DNA of 64,000 bases from Argentina anserina. Lineage: Eukaryota; Streptophyta; Magnoliopsida; Rosales; Rosaceae. The position numbers and the translations under genes were made by a program. Where the stretch lies: assembly GCF_933775445.1 (NCBI RefSeq), contig NC_065874.1, positions 25,118,501 through 25,182,500 of the forward strand. Direction: 5' to 3'. Of the stretch, positions 23,367 to 35,664 are shown one piece after another. Numbering within the stretch: position 1 is the stretch's first letter; each line of letters starts with the position of its first letter. The notes under the pieces were generated by a model that searched no databases, was not told the DNA's origin, and saw only the letters and a list, made by a program, of their open reading frames with translations.

Positions 23367-24187
23367 AGTGAGCCATCTATGATATTTTCCAACGGGTTCA
23401 AAGACTCGGTTGTTGTTTCGGTTGAGAGGTTTCCATAATGACATTCTTGTAAATACTTCAAACTTCAGTGACAACAGTATAAGAAATTTAGGAAACTGAA
23501 TTTTTTAATAATTTTTAAATTTTGATTGACTTTCAAATGTGTATTTTTTATAAGAATTCCATTTCATATAAAAATCAAGAGCCACGTGTTAAACAAAAAT
23601 TCAACGTTGGGCTGGTGACCGCATACTGGTGGAACACCAAATACGCTCACATTTATCTAATACAATTGGTCGATTTTGTTTTTGAAAGGAACAATGAAAT
23701 GAAAACAAAAACAACCACATCCTCAGGGAAAATTCTACGCTGACATGCAGTCTGTTTATTATGTGTGTGCAAAAACAAATTTGACCTTAATATGGACCAC
23801 AGGATTTTTAAAGTTTAGAATTGAATAGTTAGGATTTTGATCTGCACGGTGTGCAGTGTTGCACATAGACAAATCCCATCCACACTTTAATCGTTAACTC
23901 ATGTCAACGACCACAAGTCCATAACTCTACTGCCGGAAAAAGGCCGCTAACTTTTATTTTCAATATTTCAAGGCCGTAACTTGAAACCTACCACAATCGT
24001 GGCATTGATCATCTCCTCAGCCTGCACGTAACTAATAATAGACAGCTCCCTCCATATCTTCAGCACTTTGGTTCTGTGCAGCAACTTCCTACTTCTAGCC
24101 CCCAAAATATTTAAACAAAATTCGACATAGCTTCCTATCAAACCCATCCCACCAATCATCACTCTGTCTTGTCATTCTTAATCTGCA
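23367..24187 (+). promoter_or_regulatory. Upstream region of the acyl-CoA synthetase gene
   Basis: No gene of its own. An AT stretch AAATATTTAAACAAAATT at about 24104-24121, 70-80 bp before the ATG, is the best TATA-like candidate but not a clear one. The leader is pyrimidine-rich (TCTTGTCATTCTTAATCTGCA). Regulatory role inferred only from position. Confidence 0.35.
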
Positions 24188-27100
24188 ATGGAGAAATCTG
24201 GGTACGGCCGTGATGGAGTTTTCAGGTCACTCAGACCCCCTCTGGTACTACCCAGAGACCCAAACCTCACAATGGTCTCTTTCCTCTTCAACAACTCTTC
24301 TTCTTATCCAAACAAACCTGCCCTCATTGATGCCGAGTCCTCTCAAACCCTGTCCTTCTCTCAGCTCAAGTCCATCGTCATCAAGGTTGCCCATGGCTTA
24401 GTCCATCTTGGTATCAAGAAAAACGACGTGGTTCTCATTTTTGCACCCAATTCAATCCAGTTTCCTATCTGTTTCCTTGGGATTATTGCCATTGGTGCCA
24501 TTGCAACAACCTCGAATCCTCTTTACACTGTTTCAGAGCTTTCCAAGCAAGTCAAGGACTCCAACCCGAAGCTGGTTATAACTGTTCCTGAGTTATGGGA
24601 CAAGGTGAAGGCTTTGAATCTTCCAGCAGTGATTTTGGGACCGGAAGGTTCATGTTCCCAAGTTGAACCCACTTCAAGAGTTGTGGGTTTTCATGATTTG
24701 GTTCTGTCATGTGGGTCTGTCTCGGATTTTCCTAGTGTTAACTTTAAGCAGACTGATACTGCTGCGCTGTTGTACTCTTCTGGCACAACAGGCCTCAGCA
24801 AAGGTGTGGTTCTGACTCATAGGAATTTCATTGCTTCGTCTCTGATGATTACACAGGATCAAGAACTGACTGGAGAGATGCACGATGTATATCTTTGTGT
24901 GCTGCCAATGTTCCATGTGTTTGGATTGGCTGTCATTACTTACGCGCAGCTGCGTAGAGGAAATGCTGTGATTTCAATGTCCAGGTTCAATCTGGAGAAG
25001 ATTTTGATGACTATTGAGAAGTATAAGGTCACACATATGTGGGTTGTGCCTCCTATTATACTTGCTCTGTCAAAGGACAGCGTGGTTAAGAAGTACAACC
25101 TTTCGTCGTTGAAGCATATTGGGTCTGGTGCAGCTCCTCTGGGGAAAGAGTTGATGGAGGAGTGTGCAAAAATTATTCCTCAAGGCGTAGTTTCTCAGGT
25201 AGTGGATCATGCTCATCCTAATTTATAGCGTGTTTGACGCTTATGGCTTTGAAGTAGTTTCTCTTGCATAAGTTATTTTATTAAAGATGCTTAGCTAATG
25301 TGAAGTATTGAAATTGGGTAGTGAAAAGAGTAGTCATAATCTAATGTAGCAAACACTAGGGGTGTGAAGACGTTCTCTTTGGAGATCAGCTTGTTTTGCT
25401 TGTTACCACAATTTAGTAGCTTGGAGTTTAAAACTTCTTCATTGGTTAGATATCTGCTTGTTTTGCAGGGTTATGGTATGACAGAAACCTGTGGAATTGT
25501 TTCAGTTGAAAATTTGCTGGTGGGACCTCGACATAGTGGTTCAGCTGGCACTCTTGTTTCCGGAGTTGAATCTCAGATAGTCAGTGTAGATACACTTAAA
25601 CCTCTCCCTCCAAAGCAGCTGGGGGAGATATGGGTTAGGGGGCCTAATATGATGATAGGTAAGTGCTGTTCAGTTTACTTGTTAATTTTACAGAAAAGAA
25701 AGAACAATTATTCTGCATTTGGAGAAATCAGCTTACTCATGATTTTCCTGCATTTGAACTGGCAGCTCATGCCATCGGCATTGCCATCCACAGTTCATTT
25801 GCATTGGATCCATAGTTGATTAGAGAATGCATAATTTTTTTCTGGCAATTAGTTTGCTTTTATAACAATGAAAATTAGTTTGCTTTTGTAACAATGAACA
25901 TGAGATACGATGGACCGGTTTTTATGACAGTTTCTGCAGTAGAAATTTTGATTGATATTTATAGGTCTCGTGTCTGACAGCCTGCACATAGTCGTGAGAA
26001 AAGATAATTTTCCCCTTGGGAGGGGTGAATGTAACATCTATGCCACATTGTAAGATAGCTAAGTAGGTTGGGTTAATTTATCAATTCTGATAACCAATTT
26101 TGGCAGAAGCTGCACTGTGTTGTTAAACTATGAGTTTGTTCAAGTATCATTGCTGACTGCAACATATTTCAAAGGATATAGTGGAAATCTGCAATTGCTA
26201 GAATATTGTCAAGTATCATCTAAGAAGCCAAATGATGCTTTTTTCTGTTTACAATTCATCTAATTTTTATAACTTTTAGAATAGGCAGAGCTCTTATACC
26301 GCCTTGTTCATCCCAATGAGATAATATATTTGGTCATTTTCATGTGGATAGCGCCTCCTTCCCTCACAATAATCACTTTTTCCTGGCCGAAACTTTTATG
26401 TGGAATGTTTTTAAAGAAATTGAAGTTGGTCTGCCTCTAAATGAATAATATATATTTTACCACAATAACAAAGCATAAGCATTAAAGACTTCATAAGACA
26501 TAAGAATCTAATTGCCCTTCCACTTATCTATTTTTAGAATAGATTAAGAACACTTTAAGAAGTATCCTGGATACATGTCAATATGATGCATATATTAAGA
26601 GTTACTAGTTTAACAGACAAAAGCACTTTCTTTTTTTAGTGAGATTCTCAGTTATGGATGCCTTAGATCAATAAGTTATTCATATCTATATAGGTTGGAA
26701 ACCTTTGCTTTAGATTTGTCCATCAGATATATTTGACTAGAATTTTGTAGGGAAGTTTCATCGAGTTATATAAAGTTTTTATATGCTGTTGCAGCATTCC
26801 TGCATATGATAATGTCATGATTGAGTTACTCATTTTCAGGTTACTTCAACAACCCACAGGCCACCCAGCAAACTTTAGATAAAAATGGTTGGGTACATAC
26901 GGGAGATCTTGGATACTTCGACGAAAGTGGCCAACTTTTTGTGGTTGACCGAATTAAAGAACTCATCAAGTATAAAGGTTATCAGGTAAGTTCGGCTTTT
27001 GATGTAAATAATAAACGCATAAAATGTGTACTGGCCATTTTGGTTCTAACTAGTTCTACTGGATATAAGTTTCTATATGAAATAATAATAATTAAAATGA

Positions 27101-27874
27101 AAAAATAACCCATGTTCTTGTTTTCTATGTAAGTGGCAACTTCTCCTGTCCTTTGGCTAATCAGATGATCACCATGTTCTCAATTTAAATTAAACTGTCC
27201 ACTGTGGCAATATATCCTGTCATATGGCTATTTATATGATTACCGGGTTCTTAAAATGAAATAGACTTTGTCATGTTGTTTTCCTCCCTTACATCATAGA
27301 CATCAAACAAATCCTTTGATCCGACTGTTCTTATTTAATGTATGTTCTGTACATCCCAGTTTACTATTGATTATTGAATCGTGTTTGCTTTGCTTTTGTC
27401 GTCTTCTTCTAGGTAGCACCAGCTGAACTTGAAGGCCTACTAGTTTCGCACCCTGAAATATTAGATGCCGTTGTTATCCCGTAAGTTGTAATCACTCAAA
27501 GTTCTTAACTTGTATTAATCACGGGACTTGAATAGTTGGGATATTTGCGCCATACAGATTTCCTGATGCTGAAGCTGGTGAGGTCCCTGTTGCATATGTC
27601 GTACGCTTGCCAAACAGTTCACTGACTGAAGAAGATATCAAGAGCTTTATAGCGAGTCAGGTAAGGAGGCAACGTCAAGGAAGAAACTTCAGCTTGCAAT
27701 CTGAACCTTGATGCTATAATTGTCATCTTGCATTGTGATCCATTTTAAATCTTGAAACAGGTTGCATCGTTCAAAAGACTGCGACGAGTGACATTCATAA
27801 ACACTGTCCCCAAGTCAGCATCAGGAAAAATCCTCAGAAGAGAGCTCATAGAGAAAGTACGCTCCAAAATATAA
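24188..27874 (+). CDS. 4CLL7: 4-coumarate:CoA ligase-like acyl-CoA synthetase, 6 exons
   Basis: ATP-dependent adenylation of a carboxylic acid, then transfer to CoA. Exons: 24188-25198, 25469-25658, 26840-26985, 27413-27480, 27558-27660, 27761-27874; GT-AG throughout, phases agree, 543 aa plus stop. Motifs in order: start [32 protein letters not shown], the AMP-binding P-loop [18 protein letters not shown] (Ser where 4CLs usually have Pro), [84 protein letters not shown] and the catalytic Lys near [13 protein letters not shown]. The C-terminus VRSKI resembles a PTS1 (SKI; Arabidopsis 4CLL7, which it resembles most, ends SKM), suggesting a peroxisomal enzyme for fatty-acid or jasmonate-precursor activation; substrate is inferred. 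Start chosen because it matches the family N-terminus. Confidence 0.95.
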
Positions 27875-27959
27875 GGACGTGTTCCGCAGTCTCTTGTTGG
27901 TTAATTGGATGGAGACCAAGTCACATGGAAGATCAGAAGAAGCTCAGAATGTAGCTTAA

Positions 27960-27965
27960 AATAAA
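27960..27965 (+). terminator. Candidate poly-A signal of the acyl-CoA synthetase gene
   Basis: AATAAA 86 bp after the stop codon, followed by TGTA/TTGTATTGATT-type U-rich sequence. Position fits a plant near-upstream element; cleavage site not determinable. Confidence 0.5.
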
Positions 27966-28367
27966 TGTAGCTAATAATACAAAATGTAACATGGGATATC
28001 TTGTATTGATTCTTTTACTTGGGTCCAAATGGGCACAAACTGCTCCAAATGTTGCACTCTTTGTTGCTGACCAAAAAATGTACTCCTCGTCCCTAGTACT
28101 CTCGTTTTGTTATGTGGAGAGAAATAGGTAGTAAATTTATCTCAGAAGTCAGAATCAAAGAATATAAACCATGGGGAGAAAATATAAGGGATTATCGAGT
28201 GATGAGTGATGGTTCGTATACACTATGATTTATACTAGTGGCATTTCTTCACATCCCAAGTGGTCACCAATCTTTTTCTCTCAATGAGTTCCCTCACTTC
28301 CCTGTCCTTCTCGCATCATTTCAAGCACATCTTCCAGCAACTCTATATAATGTTGATATCAAGAATA

Positions 28368-31300
28368 CACTACTAAGCAAAATGGGTTATCACACTGATT
28401 TTATCTATCAATGTACTTTGAGGGGGGCTAATACTCATCAAACGTGGATTTAAAAGCCCGTGTGAATTGTTGACGTGAGTCCCATGAATATCCATAACCA
28501 TACTCAATTTGTCTAGCATGTTTCCAGAGTGAATAAGTTTCTTAATTCACACTAATATTTGTGTGCCATACTATAACACACAAATACCAATGTGATGTCC
28601 TAAGCTTTATATCAACACTATTTTGTGCGAATAGTTATAATAGATTTAAATAAATAAATATCAATATTGGCCTAATATAAAATACCATACTCATATATCT
28701 CTATCAATATTTATATCAATTTGAGGCTTTAAGGAAATTATTAACTTTTCATTATAATTTAGAGTAACAGTTACATATGGAAAATTTCACAATGACAAAC
28801 AACAAGTTCACAAAAATCTAGCTCAAGAAATCTAATCTAAGTCATAGACTTATAATACTGAAAAACATTTTTCAGAACTGTACACCACTTCCGGCTAGAG
28901 TAGCATCATTCTCAAGTACCTGCAAAGTATGAGAACTCTAATCAGACCAAAATAAAATCTTCTAGATCAAGGAAAATTAATCATGAATGATTTTATCCAA
29001 TAATGATAAAATTTATCTACTCGTATATGTGAGATTATGTTGTTTTAGAATTAGAAGTTATCGACCCTTAATCGGTTTATAGTACATCTCAATCGATACA
29101 TACGAACTTAACTCACATTTTAAGCACAGTATATAGAGATATTGTATATAACACCCCCGCCAACCCATCATATAGCATCCGAAATTGAAATATATTGCAA
29201 GAAAGCCACAGTACTTTGGTATGCAACTTAGAAAACCAACCCATCAGCCTACATGTATATACCATAACAAACTCAATTAATATGGTCATTCAGGTCAGGA
29301 AGTTGTGGTCCAAGTTAAGACAAATTGCAGGTAAGCAATTAACTTACCAGATCCTCAAAAGCTATGTTGCGAACCCAAAATCACCCATGTATACAGAAGC
29401 GACTCACTTGAAAGTAAAAGTTCTCTCGGGAAGGGAACTACATCAGAAATGTAAATAGAATCAAGTTAGCTTCCTAACACTCAAACATATATGGAAGTAC
29501 TAAATATATTGACAAATGAACCTTATAGGAACTGAAAGTGATCACCATTAGTAACTACTAGGATTAGAAGCCAGTCAAGATTCTATGAAATAGTACCTTC
29601 CTCAGAAAAGAATAAAAAGTCAATAGAATCAAAATAGTACACAATAATTATACATAATCATCTTATAGTGCTCAATTCCCCTTTCTGCTTAGTATTAGTG
29701 CTCAATTTCAACAAATAGAATGACGAAACCTGAAATTGATATATAAAATCAAAGATGCATTATACTAGTCTAGAAATAAAATCTATCCTTAGGCATTTGC
29801 AAAATTACACCTTCTCTTTCTTTGAGTTCATGCTAGGACTATTATCCGGGCCTTCATATTCATTGATAACTTACCACCAAACACAGAACAAACATATAGT
29901 AGAGGTTTTCCATATCAATATTTAAACTTCAAAAGGCAAGAACTACATTAATGGACCAATATGAATATCTTAAAATCCCATAAAGATAGTCATAACTTAC
30001 ACAGTTTCTCAGCATATTTCCCATTTATAATTCAATAGCATCATTAGCTTCTAAACACAGACCAACTCAATAAAGTTCGTAAAAACCAAACAGAACCCAA
30101 TTATGCTTAAATACCCATTACCCAAACAGGATACCACAGAGGCAATTCCATACAATTAAATTAACCATATACCAGTAAAATAGCTTCCACGCTGAACCTT
30201 CTCCCCTCTTTCATATAGCTGCGAATTTATGAACGAAAACACAAGAATAATTTAGGTTTTGTATAAATTCATACAAAACTTTGTAGATACTGAAATTTAA
30301 ACACAAATTGGAATCAAATGAAAGGAGAGAAGCTAAAAGCACACTTGAGATTCATGTGAGAGCACCACTACCATATATTCTTATATAAACCCAATCTCAA
30401 TTCAGTGTAAGAACCTTACCCTTGATTACAGTTATGTTGCTTCTTCCTTCCATAGTTTGATTATGCTCCATGGTCTTCCTTCTTCTTTCCTTGGAACCCA
30501 AATTCATCTTCAATCTCGGCCGTCGCCGACAAATCAGATTGTTAATTAACAATCAGTACCCAATTTCTCTTAAAATTAAAATCCAATCTAAATGGGTTCT
30601 ACTATTTTACCTTAGGACGAAAGTGAAGAAGATTGGTGGACGGTGACTTGGGCTCTTTTGTCGCTATTTCGATAGCTCTTGGGAGATCTCCGATCTCGCT
30701 TTTCCTCTGAGATTTTTGAGAGAGAGAGAGAGAGATCTTAGCGAGGCGGAGGTTATGGGGGATAGGACGAATCGTAGGTTCAAGATCTGGGAGCTTAGTG
30801 ATTTGAGCACAAAAACTTGTGATTGTGAATTGGAAATTAGGTTTAAGACAATTTAGAGATAGCTGCATGTTGGGAGGATGAGTTTTCGATGGATAAATAG
30901 GGTTTGGGGCAAACCGAACGCATAAAAAAATGTCAAAAAAACTCAAAATTGAAACCCAAATTTTATGTTGGAGCTGGCGCAATTGGAAATGATTTGCTAT
31001 GGTTTTAATCGGTATGACACATATTTCTGTGGAAAATAAGCTATATTGAACACTAAAATTTATGTGTAATTCTCTCGGAAATTCGTAAATGTCATGTTAT
31101 TTTATTTGCACGGATAACTGTGGATTATTTTTTTATTACACTCAAATAAATGTGTGTTATATCACGCACCGACAATAGTGACCATAATATAGATATAACA
31201 CACGAAACTTTGTGTGTATTCTTATAACACATGGAACTCTGTGTGTATTCTTATAACACACGGAACTCTGTGTATTTTTATATAACACTAATTTTAATGG

Positions 31301-31438
31301 TTATTGTAAGTTATATAATTTCTGGTGGGCCCAAGTTAATTTATCTCACACGGTTAATTGTGTGAATTTGTATATGTCACTGATTTATAGTAGTCAATGT
31401 GGATAAAATTAGTATGAGAACTCTTTTTACTAGTAGCG
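28368..31438. mobile_element. CACTA (En/Spm)-type element, 3.07 kb, non-autonomous
   Basis: Starts CACTACTAAGCAAAA and ends with the inverse of CGCTACTAGTAAAAA, flanked by a 3-bp duplication ATA (28365-28367 and 31439-31441), as for CACTA elements. Subterminal zones repeat a TATAACACACAAA/TTGTGTGTTAT motif in both orientations (28560-28600; 31130-31290). No transposase was found. The interior has a minus-strand set of exon-like blocks (about 30507-30420 starting with ATG, 30218-30173, 29867-29808, 28919-28872 ending in TGA) with splice-like borders, but I could not join all in one frame. A 127-codon minus frame at 30602-30982 adjoins and is not recognised. It may have captured a host gene piece. 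Confidence 0.72.
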
Positions 31439-31730
31439 ATACACACAAGAAGGGCACTTCAAAGTGTTGATTCATCGTGAGAGATCAACACAACTCCAAC
31501 CTGAGGAAAGCAACCTATCTTTGCACCATCTTAATACAAACTATGTGGATGTGGATAGGTCTTGTCGTCTTAATCCGCCATCAAGCTTCATAAACCGACA
31601 AGTTTGAAGTAAGTCAGTAATCCAAAAATTAGTAGATCAACAACAACGAAAACAGAAAACCCACCTCATATTCACTACGTCATAACTCCACTTGAGCGAC
31701 GGAGGGATGTGGACATGTGGTCACTTCAGG

Positions 31731-31830
31731 TTTGTTTTTTGTCGCTTTAGTCTTAGGCGACCATATATCTGTCGCTTTAGTCTTAGGCGACCATATATCT
31801 GTCGCTTTAGAGTCATCACCTCGGTCTCAT
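31731..31830. repeat. Subterminal GCGAC repeats of second CACTA element
   Basis: Three copies of a roughly 33-bp unit, TGTCGCTTTAGTCTTAGGCG then ACCATATATC, sit in direct tandem near the left end; inverse GCGACGAA copies sit near the right end (34370-34500). Confidence 0.75.
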
Positions 31831-32879
31831 CTTTACAGCTCTTAGCCCGACCAATTGACCTAAGTTCGTCGTATAAAGATCATTTAAGCGATGATAATGA
31901 CTTTGTCACTTCAAGCTTTTGGTGATGAAAGTTTAGAGCTTAAGCAACGAACTTCAATCGTCATAAATATTTGATGCGACGAACTCAAATTTATAGTATT
32001 TCTAGTTACCGACTTTTTTTAAATATATTTATTGAAATTAATTTGCTAATTATAAAAATAGTGATGTTTATTTATATTCATTTATTTTCCTTTTAATTTT
32101 AGGTCCTTTTATTTTCTTTTCCTTATCAAAACCTTCTATCAATGGTTGCCGCCGTGCACCACCACCTCCAACCCTCAATCTCTACCTCATCTCAGCCGCG
32201 GTTGGTGGTCCTTATGCATCTCCACCGTCACTGCTACAGTAGACTCCCAGGCCACACCTCAAGCATCACTCTACCACTGCATTCACCAGTGCTCCTAGGT
32301 GTAGATATAAGAGAAAGTGAAGAGGAGAATAAATTCAGATGTGTGAAGAACTGATTTGAATTGAGGATACTTGAAGGAGGAAGAGGAACGAGATCAGATC
32401 TGAATAAGAAGATAGAAGAACTAAAATGAGTTTGCAATGAAAAGATAAAGAAATGAGAGAATGGGGGAAGGGTTGCACGGATTATGGGAAGAGAATGAAG
32501 GAATGAGAACGGTTGGATCTGGCAATCCGACGGTTTAGGATGTCGATCCGCGCCCTATCATTTAATTGTTGTTCAATATTTCTTGATTTTATTTTTCTAT
32601 TTCATTTTCTGTTTATATTATTAATTACTATTCCTTTTTTATTTCGTTTCCATTTTCTTATTTGAATGGTATTAGTATACCGTATGCAAAACAATATATC
32701 TTAATATTATTAATTAGGCTGTTGATATAATTATTAATTAGGATTGTTAATAGAAATTATTAATTGCTATTAATGGTGTACTAAAAATAAATCTTTATAT
32801 TATTACTTTTATTTTATGTTTATCTTTATATCTAAAAACATATGTGTAGTTAAGATGTTTTTTTAATTATTGAAAAAAA

Positions 32880-34368
32880 GATAGTCTGTTTGATAAAATT
32901 GGATTAGGTTGTTTTTAGAGGTTTGAAGCTCTAGTTTGTAATTTGTGATGAAATGAGCATCACTTGGCTGTTTAATCGTCGAGAAACCGAAAAAAATGCA
33001 CTTTAACCACATAAACACCCTTTGACCGTCAACTTCTGTAAATCTCCCTCCGCGACGGGTACTGTTCACCTGAAAATCCAGAAATTTCCTCCCGAGCGGC
33101 CGACTTTGGGCCACCGGATCTCCGCCGTCCGGCCACCATAGAGCGACACACCAGTCACGTTTAAAAGGTTGTTGTGTCCCCTGTCAATTGGTGGCAGCGC
33201 CACCCGCTGTTTGGGAGCGGTGAAGCCTGGAAGTCTCCCTGAAAGTGCACATTTCGCCGAACTTCACCTCGCCGGTTCTCCCTCCTCCGGCCACCAATCG
33301 GTGAGATTCTTGGCGGTGACTTATATGTTTGAATTATTTTAAAAGAGTGAACTGTGACATCTATATAATATAGTGGGTTGTGTATGTGTACAAAATTGGT
33401 AAATACGATACATATATATGAGTTGTTATATTATATAATGTTACGGATTTTATTTTCAAATGAGAGTATATTGTGGTGACTATATTTATATTGTTGTGCA
33501 AGAGTCGCTTGGTTGTAGTACAATAAACATGTGTTGATTGTTATATTATACATTGTTTTAACATTGAGTCTTGTTAAAATGTTTTCTGGTCTTCCAATTC
33601 GGACGTTATTGGTAGTAATTGGAACCAAGCCTTGGCCGAGTGTCGGTTACGATTCAATTAGAGCTCTAGTCTGTCTGCCGGTGTACTGCATGAGGCGTAA
33701 CAGATGGGTTACCTGGGTCTCATGAGTACCCATGTTTTTTAGTGATATTGGGTAACAGATGGGCTGCCCAGTATCTGTCGGCGTACTGCATGATGAGTAA
33801 CAGATGAGTACCTGAGTCTCATGAGTACTCGTATTTTAAATCTAATTTGGGTAAACATATGGGTTGCCCAATGTTTCATGAGTACACATATTTTCAGATA
33901 TTATTGGACGACGAGATGGTTCGTCAGTGTCATATGAGTACAATTATCTTTAAATGTCATCAGTAATTTCTTTGTATGTGATGTGTGTTATACTGTTGGT
34001 TTACTCATACGAGCTGCAAAGCTTACCGGGTTGGTATTTACAATCCCGGTGCACCTATTCGATGGTGTAGAGGGTGTAGGGGATAGTTCTGCAGGTGTGG
34101 ATTAGCAGAATTGGAGGGCTTACTCTGAAGATTGTTGAAGTTTTATTTCTTCTATTTGTGGTGAGGATTAAGAGAATTTTACATTTCCATTTGTTATAAT
34201 ACTTGAATTATAACTGGTTATGTATTAATCAGGTCGACTTAGTCGTACTATGAACTCAGTTTCGATACACTGTTACTATAAGATGATTTCAATATATTTG
34301 AAATTGTTTTAGAGTTTTCATAGTTTCGAATTCGAATTTTTATCATTCGAAATTTCGGGGTTGTGACA
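32880..34368 (+). mobile_element. Ty3 (Tekay/Del-like) LTR fragment inside the CACTA element
   Basis: Noncoding block with the look of chromovirus LTRs: GC-rich leader (CTCCGCCGTCCGGCCACC), then T-rich sequence, ending TTCGGGGTTGTGACA at 34368, the usual 3' end of such LTRs. No PBS or gag follows. The left limit is approximate. The family is an inference from general appearance. Confidence 0.45.
33660..33945 (+). repeat. Imperfect tandem repeat, unit about 110 bp
   Basis: Two and a half copies containing GTACTGCATGA, GTAACAGATG, CCTG(G/A)GTCTCATGAGTAC and a TTGGGTAACA/TTGGGTAAAC join. Located in the LTR-like block; the repeats are degenerate. Confidence 0.6.
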
Positions 34369-34550
34369 AAGTTGGTCGCTTAAAAATATTTGGACGACGA
34401 ATGTCATTGTTCGTCACTTAAGTGACTTTAAAAGCGACGAAATTTCAATTTTAGTGACTATATTATTTAGTCGTCGCTTAAGTTTTACTTAAGCGACGAA
34501 ATTTGTGATATTGGTCAAGTCTCGTATGTTAGTGTAAAAATGGTGTAGTG

Positions 34551-35612
34551 ATATTGAACTTGATTGTCAACATCAGTTCGCATCTAATCGAACAATTTGA
34601 CCGAAAGAGGTGTTTGTGTTGCTGTTATGATGGCATGGCAGGTGGAATTCTAGTCCATTCTGGTTGTTCAAGAACCGACTGCGCAATAGCTTTGTAGAGT
34701 CTAACCTTACCTATCTCGGTGCAAACAAATGATCTCCTCGATCACAGACTCTTCTCCAACTCATTTTAATTTCTTCACGAACCATGTTAGGGTGATAATT
34801 AAAAGCCAGAAATACATTAACGTTTATTAATGAGTGAACCAAACTCACCATGCCACCATCCACAAATACTAGCTAGCTTTCCTTTTAGGTATTTGATTCA
34901 TTCAGTGATCAAATGCTTTAAAGTTTGATAAATTGGTGTTAGTTTTGGTCGTAAAGAGCAATTAGGTCGGATGAAGAATGAAACTACCTATATAATCTAA
35001 ATCGAAACAACTCCACAAAACAACTTATACTTAATAGAATTGAAAGGTATATATACACCAAAAATATAGAAGCAAAGTTAAGTACTTAATAAAATCAACA
35101 AAAATCTATACAAAAGATCCTACTAAACAGACTCAAAAGATATCTACCAACATAATAAAGGAAAAATTTAGTACATACTCAACAGAACAAAACAAAACCT
35201 CCAACCCTCTTATACTTATTTAATAGAATCAAAGAACTTTTTCTACCCAAACAATAGAAATAAAGTTATCAATCCTTCCACCTAAACTTTACCTATTTAG
35301 TAGAATCACAAGTACTTATTAAATAGAAGGAAAAATGCACACATACCTGGCGCACCCAATTGATTCGAATCAAACACACACACACCTATTGTCCTACCAA
35401 GTATAGAAATATCAAACTTACATATCGAATATAACTCGATCAGAAGAACTTATCATTAACCGTGCCTCAATGAACAAATAGATATGTCACCACCCACCAA
35501 CCTCTTATTTGCAATCCACTTATATCACAAACTAAAACTATTGGATTGTATGATTAAAGTTGGAGTTTTTAATATTGATAATCTCCTAATCGATATGGAT
35601 ATCATGTTTTTT

Positions 35613-35664
<52 letters not shown>

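Larger units (their letters stand above)
31673..34550. mobile_element. Second CACTA-type element, 2.88 kb, non-autonomous
   Basis: Left end CACTACGTCATAA, right end (reverse complement) CACTACACCATTTTT; flanks ATT and ATA differ by one base from a 3-bp duplication. Subterminal repeats of TCGCTTTAGTCTTAGGCGAC and AAGCGACGAA occur at 31737-31830 and 34370-34500 in opposite orientations, the arrangement CACTA elements use for transposase binding. No transposase. It lies only 235 bp from the previous CACTA element but its repeats differ, so it is another family. An LTR-like block is inserted inside. Confidence 0.65.
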
